From positions 1 to 39,655 of the forward strand of contig CACYTH010000014.1 of the NCBI GenBank assembly GCA_902777325.1: a DNA stretch of 39,655 bases. Direction: 5' to 3'. A program made the translations under genes and the position numbers. Below, in pieces: positions 11,892-19,158 of this stretch. This stretch comes from an uncultured Coriobacteriaceae bacterium (lineage in GTDB: Bacteria; Actinomycetota; Coriobacteriia; Coriobacteriales; Atopobiaceae). The number at the start of each line of letters is the position of its first letter. Within the stretch, counting starts at the first letter, position 1. The notes below the pieces were generated by a model. It ran no database searches. It was not told the origin of the DNA and saw only the letters and a list, made by a program, of their open reading frames with translations.

Positions 11892-12737
11892 ATGAACAAC
11901 ACCAACCTTTCCGACCAGCTGCTTGAGGCCGAGAGCCTGCTCGTGCAGGGACAGCCCGAGCTCGCGCTGGAGTTTCTCGCCCGCCTCGCCGAGGATGCCG
12001 AGGAGTACGTGGACCGCAACTGTCCCACGACCGACGAGCTGCAGTGGTTCAGCTTCCCCACACTCTTCGAGCGCTTGGCGTACCGCCGCGTGGAGCGGGA
12101 CCCGCGCGAGCTGCGCGACGTGGGTGAGCCCCTCGACCGCCTGTATGCGGACCTCGCCCTGGCCTCGGTGCACTGTGGCGACTACGATGGCGCCGCCGCA
12201 GCGTTGCGCCAGGCCATCCGCTGGAACCCCATGGGTTGCGAGCACAGGCTCAACCTCGCGGACCTCTGCCGCATATCGGGCGACCTGCGTGAGCATCTCG
12301 CCTTGTCCTTCTCGGTGTTCGAGCGGGCCAGCGAGGCCCCGCACCTGGTGAGGGCCTATCTCAACTTTGCCGACTACTTCAAGGCGGCGGAGCAGCCCAA
12401 GGCTGCCGCCGCAGCCTTGCATGTGGCACGGCGCATCGATGCGGGCGACTCGTCCCTGCGCGCGGCGCTCGAGCAGGCCACGGGCACCGACACCGACCCG
12501 GACGCCGTGACCGACGAGCAGGCGGCCGAGCTGCTTGAGGAGCAGGGCCTGCCCGAGGGCGCAAACGCCGAGGTTGCAATCTGCCTGCTCATGTGCGCGG
12601 GCGACGCCACCGCCATGGGAGACCGCAACACGGCCACCAACCTCACCATCCGTGCGCGCGACCTGGTGGGCGAGAAGGCCGCCATGGCGCTTCTTGCGCT
12701 GATCAACGGCGAGGGCGAGGAGGCCGAGGATGCCTAA
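11892..12737 (+). CDS. Helical TPR-like protein of unknown function
   Basis: A 281-residue acidic protein with alternating helices typical of tetratricopeptide-like folds. One example is YADLALASVHCGDYDGAAAALRQAIRWNP at ~95-123, split by a short turn and followed by similar pairs to ~195. No catalytic motif is visible, and there is no signal peptide or membrane segment, so it is probably cytosolic. ATG 11892 is preceded by AAGGGAG at 4 nt. Its stop overlaps the smpB start by 8 nt (ATGCCTAA), so the two are translationally coupled. With rnr upstream and smpB downstream, a helper role in ribosome rescue or RNA turnover is possible, but that is inference from position only. Confidence 0.8.
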   Translation: MNNTNLSDQLLEAESLLVQGQPELALEFLARLAEDAEEYVDRNCPTTDELQWFSFPTLFERLAYRRVERDPRELRDVGEPLDRLYADLALASVHCGDYDGAAAALRQAIRWNPMGCEHRLNLADLCRISGDLREHLALSFSVFERASEAPHLVRAYLNFADYFKAAEQPKAAAAALHVARRIDAGDSSLRAALEQATGTDTDPDAVTDEQAAELLEEQGLPEGANAEVAICLLMCAGDATAMGDRNTATNLTIRARDLVGEKAAMALLALINGEGEEAEDA

Positions 12738-13224
12738 AGCCAGCGACGGCAAGGCGCAGGGCAAGCGCGGCAAGAAGACCATCGCCCGCAACCGCTCGGC
12801 GCGTCACAACTACGAGATCATCGAGACCTTCGAGGCCGGTCTGGTTCTGACGGGCACCGAGGTCAAGAGCCTGCGCGAGCGCGCGTGTCAGCTCTCCGAT
12901 GCGTTCTGCATCATCCGCAAGGGCGAGGTCTGGCTGGTAAACGCCCACATTCACCCGTACTCGAACGGCGGGGTGTGGAACGTCGACCCGGACAGGCGCC
13001 GCAAGCTGCTCCTGCATCGTCGGCAGATTGACAGCCTCGACGGACGCCTGCGCACCAAGGGCCTGGCCCTGGTGCCGCTGGAGTTGTACTTTGACGAGCA
13101 CAACCGCGTCAAGCTGCAGCTTGGCGTGGGGCACGGCAAGAAGCTCTACGACAAGCGCCACGACATGGCCAAGCGGCAGAGCGACCTGGACATCCGGCGC
13201 GCGCTCAAGGAGCGCAGCCGTTAA
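12730..13224 (+). CDS. smpB: SsrA-binding protein SmpB
   Basis: Binds the tRNA-like domain of tmRNA and delivers it to stalled ribosomes. The 164-residue chain has the conserved start of the OB fold (NRSARHNYEIIETFEAGLVL), then TGTEVKSLRE, the strand pair VNAHIHPY, and RRKLLLHRRQI. The basic tail (KKLYDKRHDMAKRQSDLDI) enters the mRNA channel. It starts at ATG 12730 inside the end of the upstream gene. Its RNA partner ssrA lies about 850 bp downstream on the opposite strand. Confidence 0.97.
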   Translation: MPKASDGKAQGKRGKKTIARNRSARHNYEIIETFEAGLVLTGTEVKSLRERACQLSDAFCIIRKGEVWLVNAHIHPYSNGGVWNVDPDRRRKLLLHRRQIDSLDGRLRTKGLALVPLELYFDEHNRVKLQLGVGHGKKLYDKRHDMAKRQSDLDIRRALKERSR

Positions 13225-13285
13225 GTTGGCAGTCCGCCTGCGCGGACGAGGCTCGCATGGGGTGCGGGCAGGAGAGGAGGCAGAC

Positions 13286-13792
13286 ATGGATGCAACGGCG
13301 CTGTACAAGTTCCAGTCCGGGCTCTACGTGGTCTCGGCGGCGACGGAGGACGACTACGGTGCGTGCGTGATCAACACGGGCCTGCAGCTCACGAGCGAGC
13401 CCCTGCAGGTGCAGGTGGTGGTCAACAAGCAGAACCACACCGAGGGCGTCATCGAGAAGGCCGGCCACTTTGCGCTGTGCCCCATCACGCAGGAGGCGGA
13501 CATGCCCTTTATCGGGCGCTTTGGCTTCCGCACCTCCACCGCCTTCGAGAAGTTCGGCGGCATCGAGAAGCGCGAGACCATCCTGGGCGATCCCTACACG
13601 CCCGCATGCACGGCCTGCGTGCTTGCCTGCGAGGTCGTGCAGACGCTCGACGTGGGCACGCACATGATCTTTGTGGGCGAGGTCAAGGACGCCGAGGTTC
13701 TCTCCGACGCCGCGCCCATGACCTATGCCTACTATCACAGCACGCTCAAGGGCAAGACGCCGCCCAAGGCATCGAGCTACATCAAGGAGTAG
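13286..13792 (+). CDS. Flavin reductase-like (FMN-binding split-barrel) protein
   Basis: A 168-residue protein resembling the flavin reductase-like domain: ALYKFQSGLYVVSA, then QVVVNKQNHTEGVIEKAGHFALC and an F.GRFGFRTS segment. It ends in PPKASSYIKE, a tail typical of the flavin domain found next to rubredoxin in high-molecular-weight rubredoxins. Proteins of this group pass electrons from NAD(P)H to FMN and onward. Cys-rich TPACTACVLACEV (~111-123) is noteworthy and might bind metal or form disulfides. ATG 13286 has GGAGAGGAGG at 5 nt. A separate short rubredoxin-like protein is encoded ~750 bp away on the other strand, which could be its acceptor. That pairing is inference. Confidence 0.75.
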   Translation: MDATALYKFQSGLYVVSAATEDDYGACVINTGLQLTSEPLQVQVVVNKQNHTEGVIEKAGHFALCPITQEADMPFIGRFGFRTSTAFEKFGGIEKRETILGDPYTPACTACVLACEVVQTLDVGTHMIFVGEVKDAEVLSDAAPMTYAYYHSTLKGKTPPKASSYIKE

Positions 13793-13827
13793 GCGCGAAG
13801 ACGTAGTCCCATATCCCATAAAGACAA

Positions 13828-13862
13828 AGGGGCCCTTCCGACGAGTGCGGAAGGGCCCCTCA
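13828..13862 (-). terminator. Intrinsic terminator, probably for the ssrA transcript
   Basis: A perfect 13-bp stem (13828-13840 with 13848-13860) with a 7-nt loop. Only the minus-strand reading is followed by T-rich sequence (TTTGTCTTT), so it should stop transcription coming from ssrA. It may also work as a weaker terminator for the plus-strand gene ending at 13792. Confidence 0.8.
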
Positions 13863-13869
13863 GACGTTA

Positions 13870-13891
13870 CATGGTGGAGGTGCGGAGAATC
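13870..13891 (-). repeat. Duplicated 3' end of ssrA (direct repeat, distal copy)
   Basis: Twenty-two bases, 13870-13891, are identical to 14070-14091, the last 20 nt of tmRNA including CCA plus 2 flanking bases. The copies are exactly 200 bp apart and in the same orientation. Short duplications of a tRNA/tmRNA 3' end are the usual scar of integrase-mediated insertion (attL/attR). Confidence 0.85.
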
Positions 13892-14016
13892 CGCGTCTCG
13901 CCTCCGGCGATCCGCATTCGCTCGACGGGCTGGCGCCCGTCTCCCGCGTCGCCTACGGACAGGCCACTGGCCTGTCCGCTTGACGGCTCCGCCCTGCACA
14001 GAGTTCGATTCTCCGC
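13882..14016 (-). ncRNA. Candidate branched structured RNA downstream of tmRNA
   Basis: On the minus strand this segment is closed by a 10-bp perfect stem (14007-14016 with 13882-13891). It contains three hairpins: 13956-13978 (10 bp, 3-nt loop), 13924-13941 (7 bp, 4-nt loop) and 13898-13910 (5 bp, 3-nt loop). The layout is cloverleaf-like. The 3' side continues into a copy of the tmRNA acceptor strand ending CCA. It lies between ssrA and its terminator, so it should be cotranscribed with tmRNA. Function and maturity are unknown; it may simply be the remnant of an integrated element. Confidence 0.4.
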
Positions 14017-14071
14017 TGCGCACGAGAAAGCGGGCCACGGCTGTGATGCGCCGCGACCCGCTGATTCGTCA

Positions 14072-14436
14072 TGGTGGAGGTGCGGAGAATCGAACTCCGG
14101 TCCAAAGCCATCCCCTGGCAGGTGTCTCCAAGCTCAGTCGTCACTTGTGGTTCGGGCGCGTCGCACGTGGCGACCGGCGCTTCGCGCCCTAGCTAGTTCG
14201 GTCTTGACCTGCGGCATACCAGCTACGTCCGCAGGAGCATCCCCCTAAAATGACGTCGCCCCGGGAGCGAGGGAAACCCCCGGTTAGACGCGCCGACTTA
14301 TGTTATGCGGCGAGGGCGTAGTCGCCCACATAAGAGTTGTCGTCAATTCATTTTGACGGTACCCCTGTTTAACGTGGCGAGGAGACCACGGCTTGCTGCC
14401 CACCTCAGAACAACCCTGTCGAAACCAGTCACCCCC
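14072..14436 (-). ncRNA. ssrA: Transfer-messenger RNA (tmRNA)
   Basis: Rescues ribosomes stalled on broken mRNAs by adding a degradation tag. The 365-nt RNA has the classic 5' end GGGGGUGACUGGUUUCGACA and a 3' end with the GAGUUCGAUUCUC T-arm and encoded CCA. The 7-bp acceptor stem (GGGGGUG with CACCUCC) forms with one G-U pair. The mRNA-like part (about 14292-14333 on the plus strand) encodes (D)DNSYVGDYALAA followed by UAA; resume codon GAC is inferred by analogy with the UAGUC-GCA context of E. coli. It is transcribed toward smpB, with a terminator at 13828. The 3' end is duplicated downstream. Confidence 0.96.
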
Positions 14437-14445
14437 ACGGGCTAC

Positions 14446-14464
14446 GGCGTCCGCGCGGGACGCC
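14446..14464 (-). other. Hairpin just upstream of the tmRNA 5' end
   Basis: A 7-bp stem (GGCGTCC with GGACGCC, 5-nt loop) lies 10 nt 5' of mature tmRNA, probably in its precursor leader. The rest of 14465-14543 holds a TACAAT (minus strand, near 14522) that could be a -10 element but lacks a good -35. Confidence 0.35.
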
Positions 14465-14543
14465 TAAGGAAGGGGCACTGCCACCATGCGGTTTGAAAGG
14501 AACGGTCGTACAACGATGGGATTGTACCCTTCTTCAGGTCAAG

Positions 14544-14681
14544 TTAGTCCTCTACCAGCTCGAACATCTCGGGGCCAACGCCGCAGACTTCGCACACGAA
14601 GTCATCGGGCAGCTCGGGGGTGTCAACGGTGACTTCCCAACCACAGACGGTGCACACGAACGTGTAGGTCTCCTCAGCCAT
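14544..14681 (-). CDS. Short rubredoxin-like zinc-ribbon/iron protein
   Basis: A 45-residue protein with two CxxCG knuckles (C10, C13 and C30, C33). The second half DDFVCEVCGVGPEMFE is typical of rubredoxin. Classical rubredoxins are ~52-54 residues with ~29 residues between knuckles. Here the spacer is 16, as in the rubredoxin-like domain of rubrerythrins. It should bind a single iron and carry one electron, or possibly zinc as a structural ribbon. ATG 14681 has GGAGAGGAGG upstream; the frame is open 25 codons further 5' but without a start site as good. It is divergent from the patatin-like gene and could serve the flavin reductase-like protein 750 bp away (inference). Confidence 0.85.
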   Translation of the reverse strand: MAEETYTFVCTVCGWEVTVDTPELPDDFVCEVCGVGPEMFELVED

Positions 14682-14801
14682 TACGGCCTCCTCTCCGGTC
14701 ACGCCGCCCCTCGCGGCGAGTTGTATGCAGCTTATCATCTTTTGCGGTGCGGGCAAGGGGCTATGATGTGGGTACCAGAGTTGTCATCGAGCGGAGGAAC
14801 C

Positions 14802-15689
14802 ATGGCCGACGGCGGAAACGCCCTCATCCTCGAGGGCGGCGGATTTAGGGGCATCTTTACGGCGGGCGTGCTCGACGTGATGATGGAGCATGGCATCTAC
14901 GGCTTTGACAGCGTTTGGGGCGTGTCGGCCGGGGCCATCAACGCCGCCAGCTACAAGAGCCGCCAGCTTGGCCGCTCCATGCGCATCATCCTGGCGTTTC
15001 GCGACGACAAGCGCTTCATGTCCCTCTGGTCGTGGGCAAAGACGGGCGACATCGCCGGTGCGGACTTCATGTACGACGAGGTGCAGAACCGTCTGGACCC
15101 CTTTGACAATGAGACCTTCAACGCAAATCCGTTGCGCATGTACGCCGTGGCCACCGACACGATGTTTGGCACGGCTGCCTATCTGCCCTGCACGACCTTC
15201 CCGGACGACGTGATCAAGGTGCGCGCCTCGGCGTCGCTGCCGATGGTCTCCAACCGCGTCGAGATCGATGGGCACCTCTACCTCGATGGCGGTACCGCAG
15301 ACTCCATCCCCTTTGCCGTCGCGCTGGGCCTTGAGGGCTCGCCGCGGGTCGAGGGGCACACACCTGCCGAGCGCGCCCTGGTGGTGTGCACGCGCGAGCG
15401 CGGGTTTATCAAGACCAACACCACCGAGCAGATGTACCTGCGCTCGCATCGCTATGACGGCTATGGCTACTACACCGACGCCCTCGCTTCGCGTGCCGAC
15501 CGTTACAACGAGTGCCGCCGCCAGCTCTTCGAGCTCGAGGAGCAGGGGAAGGTGCTGGTCATCGAGCCGCCCCGCCCGGTCGAGGTGGGCAACACCGGCG
15601 CGGAGGGCGGCAAGCTGCTCGACCTCTACCTGCAGGGCAGGACCGCGGCGACGCAGAAGCTGGGCCAGCTGCGCGAGCTCGCCGGATAG
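14802..15689 (+). CDS. Patatin-like phospholipase/acyl hydrolase
   Basis: A 295-residue alpha/beta hydrolase of the patatin group, most like the bacterial YjjU branch. The oxyanion loop EGGGFRG is at ~11-17, the nucleophile elbow GVSAG (serine ~44) follows, and the dyad aspartate is in DGGTADS (~163). These families hydrolyse lipid acyl esters; the physiological substrate is unknown. No signal peptide is seen, so it is cytosolic. ATG 14802 is preceded by CGGAGG at 6 nt. The candidate -10 TATGAT is at 14763-14768. It is flanked by the divergent rubredoxin-like gene and by rplM, and is likely monocistronic. Confidence 0.88.
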   Translation: MADGGNALILEGGGFRGIFTAGVLDVMMEHGIYGFDSVWGVSAGAINAASYKSRQLGRSMRIILAFRDDKRFMSLWSWAKTGDIAGADFMYDEVQNRLDPFDNETFNANPLRMYAVATDTMFGTAAYLPCTTFPDDVIKVRASASLPMVSNRVEIDGHLYLDGGTADSIPFAVALGLEGSPRVEGHTPAERALVVCTRERGFIKTNTTEQMYLRSHRYDGYGYYTDALASRADRYNECRRQLFELEEQGKVLVIEPPRPVEVGNTGAEGGKLLDLYLQGRTAATQKLGQLRELAG

Positions 15690-15790
15690 GCCTGCGGCGC
15701 ACCGGTTTCGCCGCGGTTCTCGCGCTGTGACGGGACAGCTGTGCATAGCTTGTGACCAGCAAAGTTTTTCTTCCTAACAGGCGTACGTCG

Positions 15791-15903
15791 TGCTATTCTT
15801 TGAAGGCTTCTTTTGCAGAGCCCCGTAATCTCTGACAAGAAAAAAGCACGCGCCAACCAGTCCAGGGGTTGTCGCACACCGTATGTACCTATGGAGGAGT
15901 CAA
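15791..15903 (+). promoter_or_regulatory. rplM-rpsI promoter and leader
   Basis: An extended -10 TGCTATTCT (15791-15799) with a weak -35 TTCCTA 17 nt before the hexamer would start an RNA with a leader of ~95 nt before rplM. Ribosomal protein leaders often bind the product for feedback. No specific L13 leader structure could be confirmed by eye. Confidence 0.4.
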
Positions 15904-16344
15904 GTGAAGAAGTCGACTCATTACGCCAAGCCAGGCGAAGTCGAGCGCAAGTGGGTGCTCATCGACGCTGACGGCGTTACCCTCGGCCGCCTTGCCACCA
16001 AGGCTGCCATGATCCTTCGCGGCAAGAACAAGCCTCAGTTCACCCCGCACACCGACACCGGTGACTTCGTGGTCATCATCAACGCCGACAAGGTCGTGCT
16101 GACCGGCAACAAGGCCGAGTCCAAGTCCTACTGGCGTTACTCTGGTTGGCTGGGCGGCCTGAAGACCGAGTCCTACAAGGAGGCCATGGCCAAGAAGCCC
16201 GAGTGGGTTGTCGAGCACGCCGTCAAGGGCATGCTGCCGCACACCACCCTCGGCCGCAAGCAGGGCATGAAGCTCAAGGTCTATGCTGGCCCCGAGCATC
16301 CGCATGCGGCTCAGAACCCCGTCAAGATCGATCTGGAGGCGTAA
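15904..16344 (+). CDS. rplM: 50S ribosomal protein L13
   Basis: An early-assembly protein of the large subunit. The 146-residue chain shows [17 protein letters not shown], the [19 protein letters not shown] segment, [16 protein letters not shown] and [14 protein letters not shown], all characteristic of L13. GTG 15904 is used, with ATGGAGGAG 5 nt upstream; the frame opens at 15883 without a better site. It is followed 3 nt later by rpsI, the usual L13-S9 operon. Confidence 0.98.
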   Translation: MKKSTHYAKPGEVERKWVLIDADGVTLGRLATKAAMILRGKNKPQFTPHTDTGDFVVIINADKVVLTGNKAESKSYWRYSGWLGGLKTESYKEAMAKKPEWVVEHAVKGMLPHTTLGRKQGMKLKVYAGPEHPHAAQNPVKIDLEA

Positions 16345-16347
16345 CCG

Positions 16348-16743
<396 letters not shown>

Positions 16744-16765
16744 GCTTTACTCCTTTTGCACTGCA

Positions 16766-16796
16766 AGGCCCGTCGGATATCCGGCGGGCCTTTTTC
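16766..16796 (+). terminator. Intrinsic terminator of rplM-rpsI
   Basis: An 11-bp stem (AGGCCCGTCGG with CCGGCGGGCCT, one G-U pair), ATAT loop, then TTTTTCG. Confidence 0.92.
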
Positions 16797-16907
16797 GTAG
16801 AACGACTAGCGCCAAGCAATCACTGCCCGCCTCCTGGAGTGCTTATACCAGCTACCCTGCTCATATTCTGTTTCTGACCGTAACGCGCGGGTGCCTGCCC
16901 ACCTTCC

Positions 16908-16916
16908 TGCTAGAAT
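16908..16916 (+). promoter_or_regulatory. Extended -10 promoter candidate for glmM
   Basis: TGCTAGAAT lies 40 nt before the glmM start and after the rpsI terminator. The same 11-mer CCTGCTAGAAT precedes glmS (28636-28646). No recognisable -35 is present. Confidence 0.45.
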
Positions 16917-16956
16917 CAGGCAGATTCATAGGAAATAACGCCTAGGGGAGATAGCT

Positions 16957-18294
16957 ATGAAGTACTTTGGAACCGATGGCTTCCGCGGTCGCGCCAACGA
17001 GGGCCTCAACGTGGAGCATGCCTATCAGATCGGTCGCTTTGTGGGCTGGTACTATGGCCTGCGCCAGGACCGCAAGGCTCGCATCGTCATCGGCAAGGAC
17101 ACCCGCCGCTCGAGCTACATGTTCGAGTCCGCGCTTGTCAGTGGTCTCGTTGCCAGCGGCGCCGACGCCTACATGCTGCACGTCATCCCCACCCCGGGCG
17201 TGAGCTACGTTACGGCCGACGGCGCCTTCGACTGCGGCATCATGATCACCGCCAGCCACAACCCCTTTGGCGACAACGGCATCAAGCTGGTCAACGGCAA
17301 CGGCGAGAAGATGGACGAGGACGTTCTCGAGCAGGTCGAGGACTACATCGACGGCAAGATCGAGGTGCCGCTGGCGACCGGCGACAAGATCGGCTGCACG
17401 GTCGACTTCATGCAGGGCCGCAACCGCTACATCGCCCATCTCATTGCCAGTGCCAACTTCAGCCTGCAGGGCGTGCGCGTGGGCCTCGACTGCGCCAACG
17501 GCGCCGCCTCGAGCGTCGCCAAGCCCGTCTTTGACGCGCTCGGTGCAGACGTCTACGTGTTCAACAACACGCCCAACGGCTTCAACATCAACGTCAACTG
17601 CGGCTCCACGCACATCGAGGAGATGCAGAGCTACGTGCTGCGCAACAACCTCGACGTGGGCTTTGCCTACGACGGCGATGCCGACCGCTGCCTGGCCGTG
17701 GACGACCGTGGCCACGTGGTCGACGGCGACCTGATTCTCTACGTGTGCGCCCGCTACCTCAACAAGCACGGCGGGCTTGCCAAGTCCACGGTCGTGCCTA
17801 CCGTCATGAGCAACTTCGGCTTCTTCAAGGCGCTCGACGAGATCGGTATCAAGTACGAGAGCACCGACGTGGGCGACAAGTACGTCTACGCCTGCATGCG
17901 CGAGAACGGCTACAGCCTGGGCGGCGAGCAGAGCGGCCACATCATCTTTGGCGACATCGAGAACACGGGCGACGGCATCATGACAAGCCTGCGCATCATG
18001 GAGGCGGTGCGCTCGGAGAAGGAGAGCCTCTCCACGCTTGTGCGCCCGGTCAAGCTCTATCCGCAGCTGCTGGTAAACGTCCCGGTCACCGACCGCGACG
18101 CCGCCATGGCCGACCCCGCCGTGAAGGCCGCCGAGAAGAAGGCCAACGAGTTCCTGGCGGGCAACGGCCGCTGCTTCGTGCGTGCAAGTGGCACCGAGCA
18201 GCTCGTGCGTATCCTGGCAGAGGCTCCGACCGACGAGCTCTGCAAGCAGGCGGACGACATCGTTCTGGAGGCCGTGGAGAAGTACCGCGCCTAG
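16957..18294 (+). CDS. glmM: Phosphoglucosamine mutase
   Basis: Converts glucosamine 6-phosphate to glucosamine 1-phosphate on the way to UDP-GlcNAc and peptidoglycan, directly after the GlmS step encoded at 28.7 kb. The 445-residue protein has the catalytic phosphoserine motif TASHNP (S100), the metal loop DGDADR (239-244), the sugar-binding EQSGH segment and the phosphate-binding RASGTEQLVR near the C-terminus. It begins at ATG 16957 with AGGGGAG at 6 nt. The length is normal for the family. It has its own promoter candidate and terminator. Confidence 0.97.
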   Translation: MKYFGTDGFRGRANEGLNVEHAYQIGRFVGWYYGLRQDRKARIVIGKDTRRSSYMFESALVSGLVASGADAYMLHVIPTPGVSYVTADGAFDCGIMITASHNPFGDNGIKLVNGNGEKMDEDVLEQVEDYIDGKIEVPLATGDKIGCTVDFMQGRNRYIAHLIASANFSLQGVRVGLDCANGAASSVAKPVFDALGADVYVFNNTPNGFNINVNCGSTHIEEMQSYVLRNNLDVGFAYDGDADRCLAVDDRGHVVDGDLILYVCARYLNKHGGLAKSTVVPTVMSNFGFFKALDEIGIKYESTDVGDKYVYACMRENGYSLGGEQSGHIIFGDIENTGDGIMTSLRIMEAVRSEKESLSTLVRPVKLYPQLLVNVPVTDRDAAMADPAVKAAEKKANEFLAGNGRCFVRASGTEQLVRILAEAPTDELCKQADDIVLEAVEKYRA

Positions 18295-18337
18295 AGCGGG
18301 GCTGTAGGAGCCTGAGAGTCAAATCGCGTTAGTTAGG

Positions 18338-18378
18338 GCGGCGCGACGGTGGCACAAACCATCGCCGCGCCGCTTTTC
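18338..18378 (+). terminator. Intrinsic terminator of glmM
   Basis: A 15-bp stem (18338-18352 with 18359-18373) with one A-C mismatch and one G-U pair, followed by TTTTC. Confidence 0.9.
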
Positions 18379-18389
18379 TGCCTCTCAAT

Positions 18390-18414
18390 GTGCCACCCAA
18401 CCGGGTGACACATT
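18390..18414 (+). repeat. GTGACA-type intergenic inverted repeat
   Basis: Arms TGTGCCACCC and GGGTGACACA around AACC form a 10-bp hairpin with one mismatch. The GTGACA/TGTCAC words recur in the intergenic repeat near 28.2 kb. It could be an operator for the HAD gene or part of a dispersed repeat family. Confidence 0.45.
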
Positions 18415-18492
18415 TACTCCCACGGAGCAAGTGTGTCACGGGCGTTAGACTGGGTACTATGGGACGAGGGATACCAGGGAAGGGGATGCACA

Positions 18493-19146
18493 ATGATCGA
18501 GGGTGCGATTTTTGACATGGATGGCCTGATGTTTGACACGGAGCCCATCTGGACGAGGGTGTGGGAGCCCGTTCTGGCAACCATCGGCATTGCATATCCC
18601 CATGGGCTTGCCAACGCGGTGCGCGGCACCTCGGGCAAGAGCATGGAGGCGGTCATCAACCGCTTTGCCCCAGAGGCCGACGCCACCTACGTGCGCGAGA
18701 AGGCCTACGAGATGGTGCATGCGGAGCTCGAGAAGGGCGCGCCCAAGAAGCCGGGCGTGGACGAGCTTCTTGCCTTCCTGAAGGAGCAGGGCGTTCCCAT
18801 GGGCGTCGCGTCGTCCAGCTCGCTGCAGGTCATCGAGATGAACCTCGCCAACGGCGGCGTGCGCGAGTACTTCGACGAGCTGTTTACCGGCGTGGGTATG
18901 ACGCACCCCAAGCCCGAGCCCGACATCTTCCTCAATACTGCGGAGGCAATGGGCGTCGATCCTGCGCATACGCTCGTCTTCGAGGACAGTCTTTCGGGCG
19001 TGCGTGCCGGCGTGGCGGGCGGCTTCATCACCGTGATGGTGCCTGACATGCTCGCCCCAGACGACTTCGCCCGCGAGAACGCGGCCTGCATCTGCAAGGA
19101 CCTGTTCGAGGTGCGCGATCTGCTTGCTGCAGGCAAGCTGGGGTAG
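18493..19146 (+). CDS. HAD-family phosphatase, beta-phosphoglucomutase-like
   Basis: A 217-residue HAD subfamily IA hydrolase. Motif I is FDMDGLMFDTEP (nucleophile D8, acid/base D10), motif II the ASSSS cluster, motif III KPEPDIFL, motif IV VFEDSLSGV. The helical cap with GTSG resembles sugar-phosphate phosphatases and beta-phosphoglucomutases. The substrate is not predictable; a small phosphorylated sugar is likely. ATG 18493 has GGGAAGGGG upstream; the frame opens at 18433 with no site. The gene converges on the deacetylase gene with only 12 nt between stops. Confidence 0.9.
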   Translation: MIEGAIFDMDGLMFDTEPIWTRVWEPVLATIGIAYPHGLANAVRGTSGKSMEAVINRFAPEADATYVREKAYEMVHAELEKGAPKKPGVDELLAFLKEQGVPMGVASSSSLQVIEMNLANGGVREYFDELFTGVGMTHPKPEPDIFLNTAEAMGVDPAHTLVFEDSLSGVRAGVAGGFITVMVPDMLAPDDFARENAACICKDLFEVRDLLAAGKLG

Positions 19147-19158
19147 GACGGTCTGGCG

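Noticed and set aside
13995..14016. Possible plus-strand tRNA, suggested by GAGTTCGATTCTCCGC
   Set aside because: No acceptor, D or anticodon arms can be drawn around it on the plus strand. It is an inverted copy of the tmRNA T-arm.
13725..14248. Overlapping plus-strand open frames across ssrA and its trailer
   Set aside because: Arginine/serine-rich, no ribosome sites, and they run antisense through the tmRNA gene.
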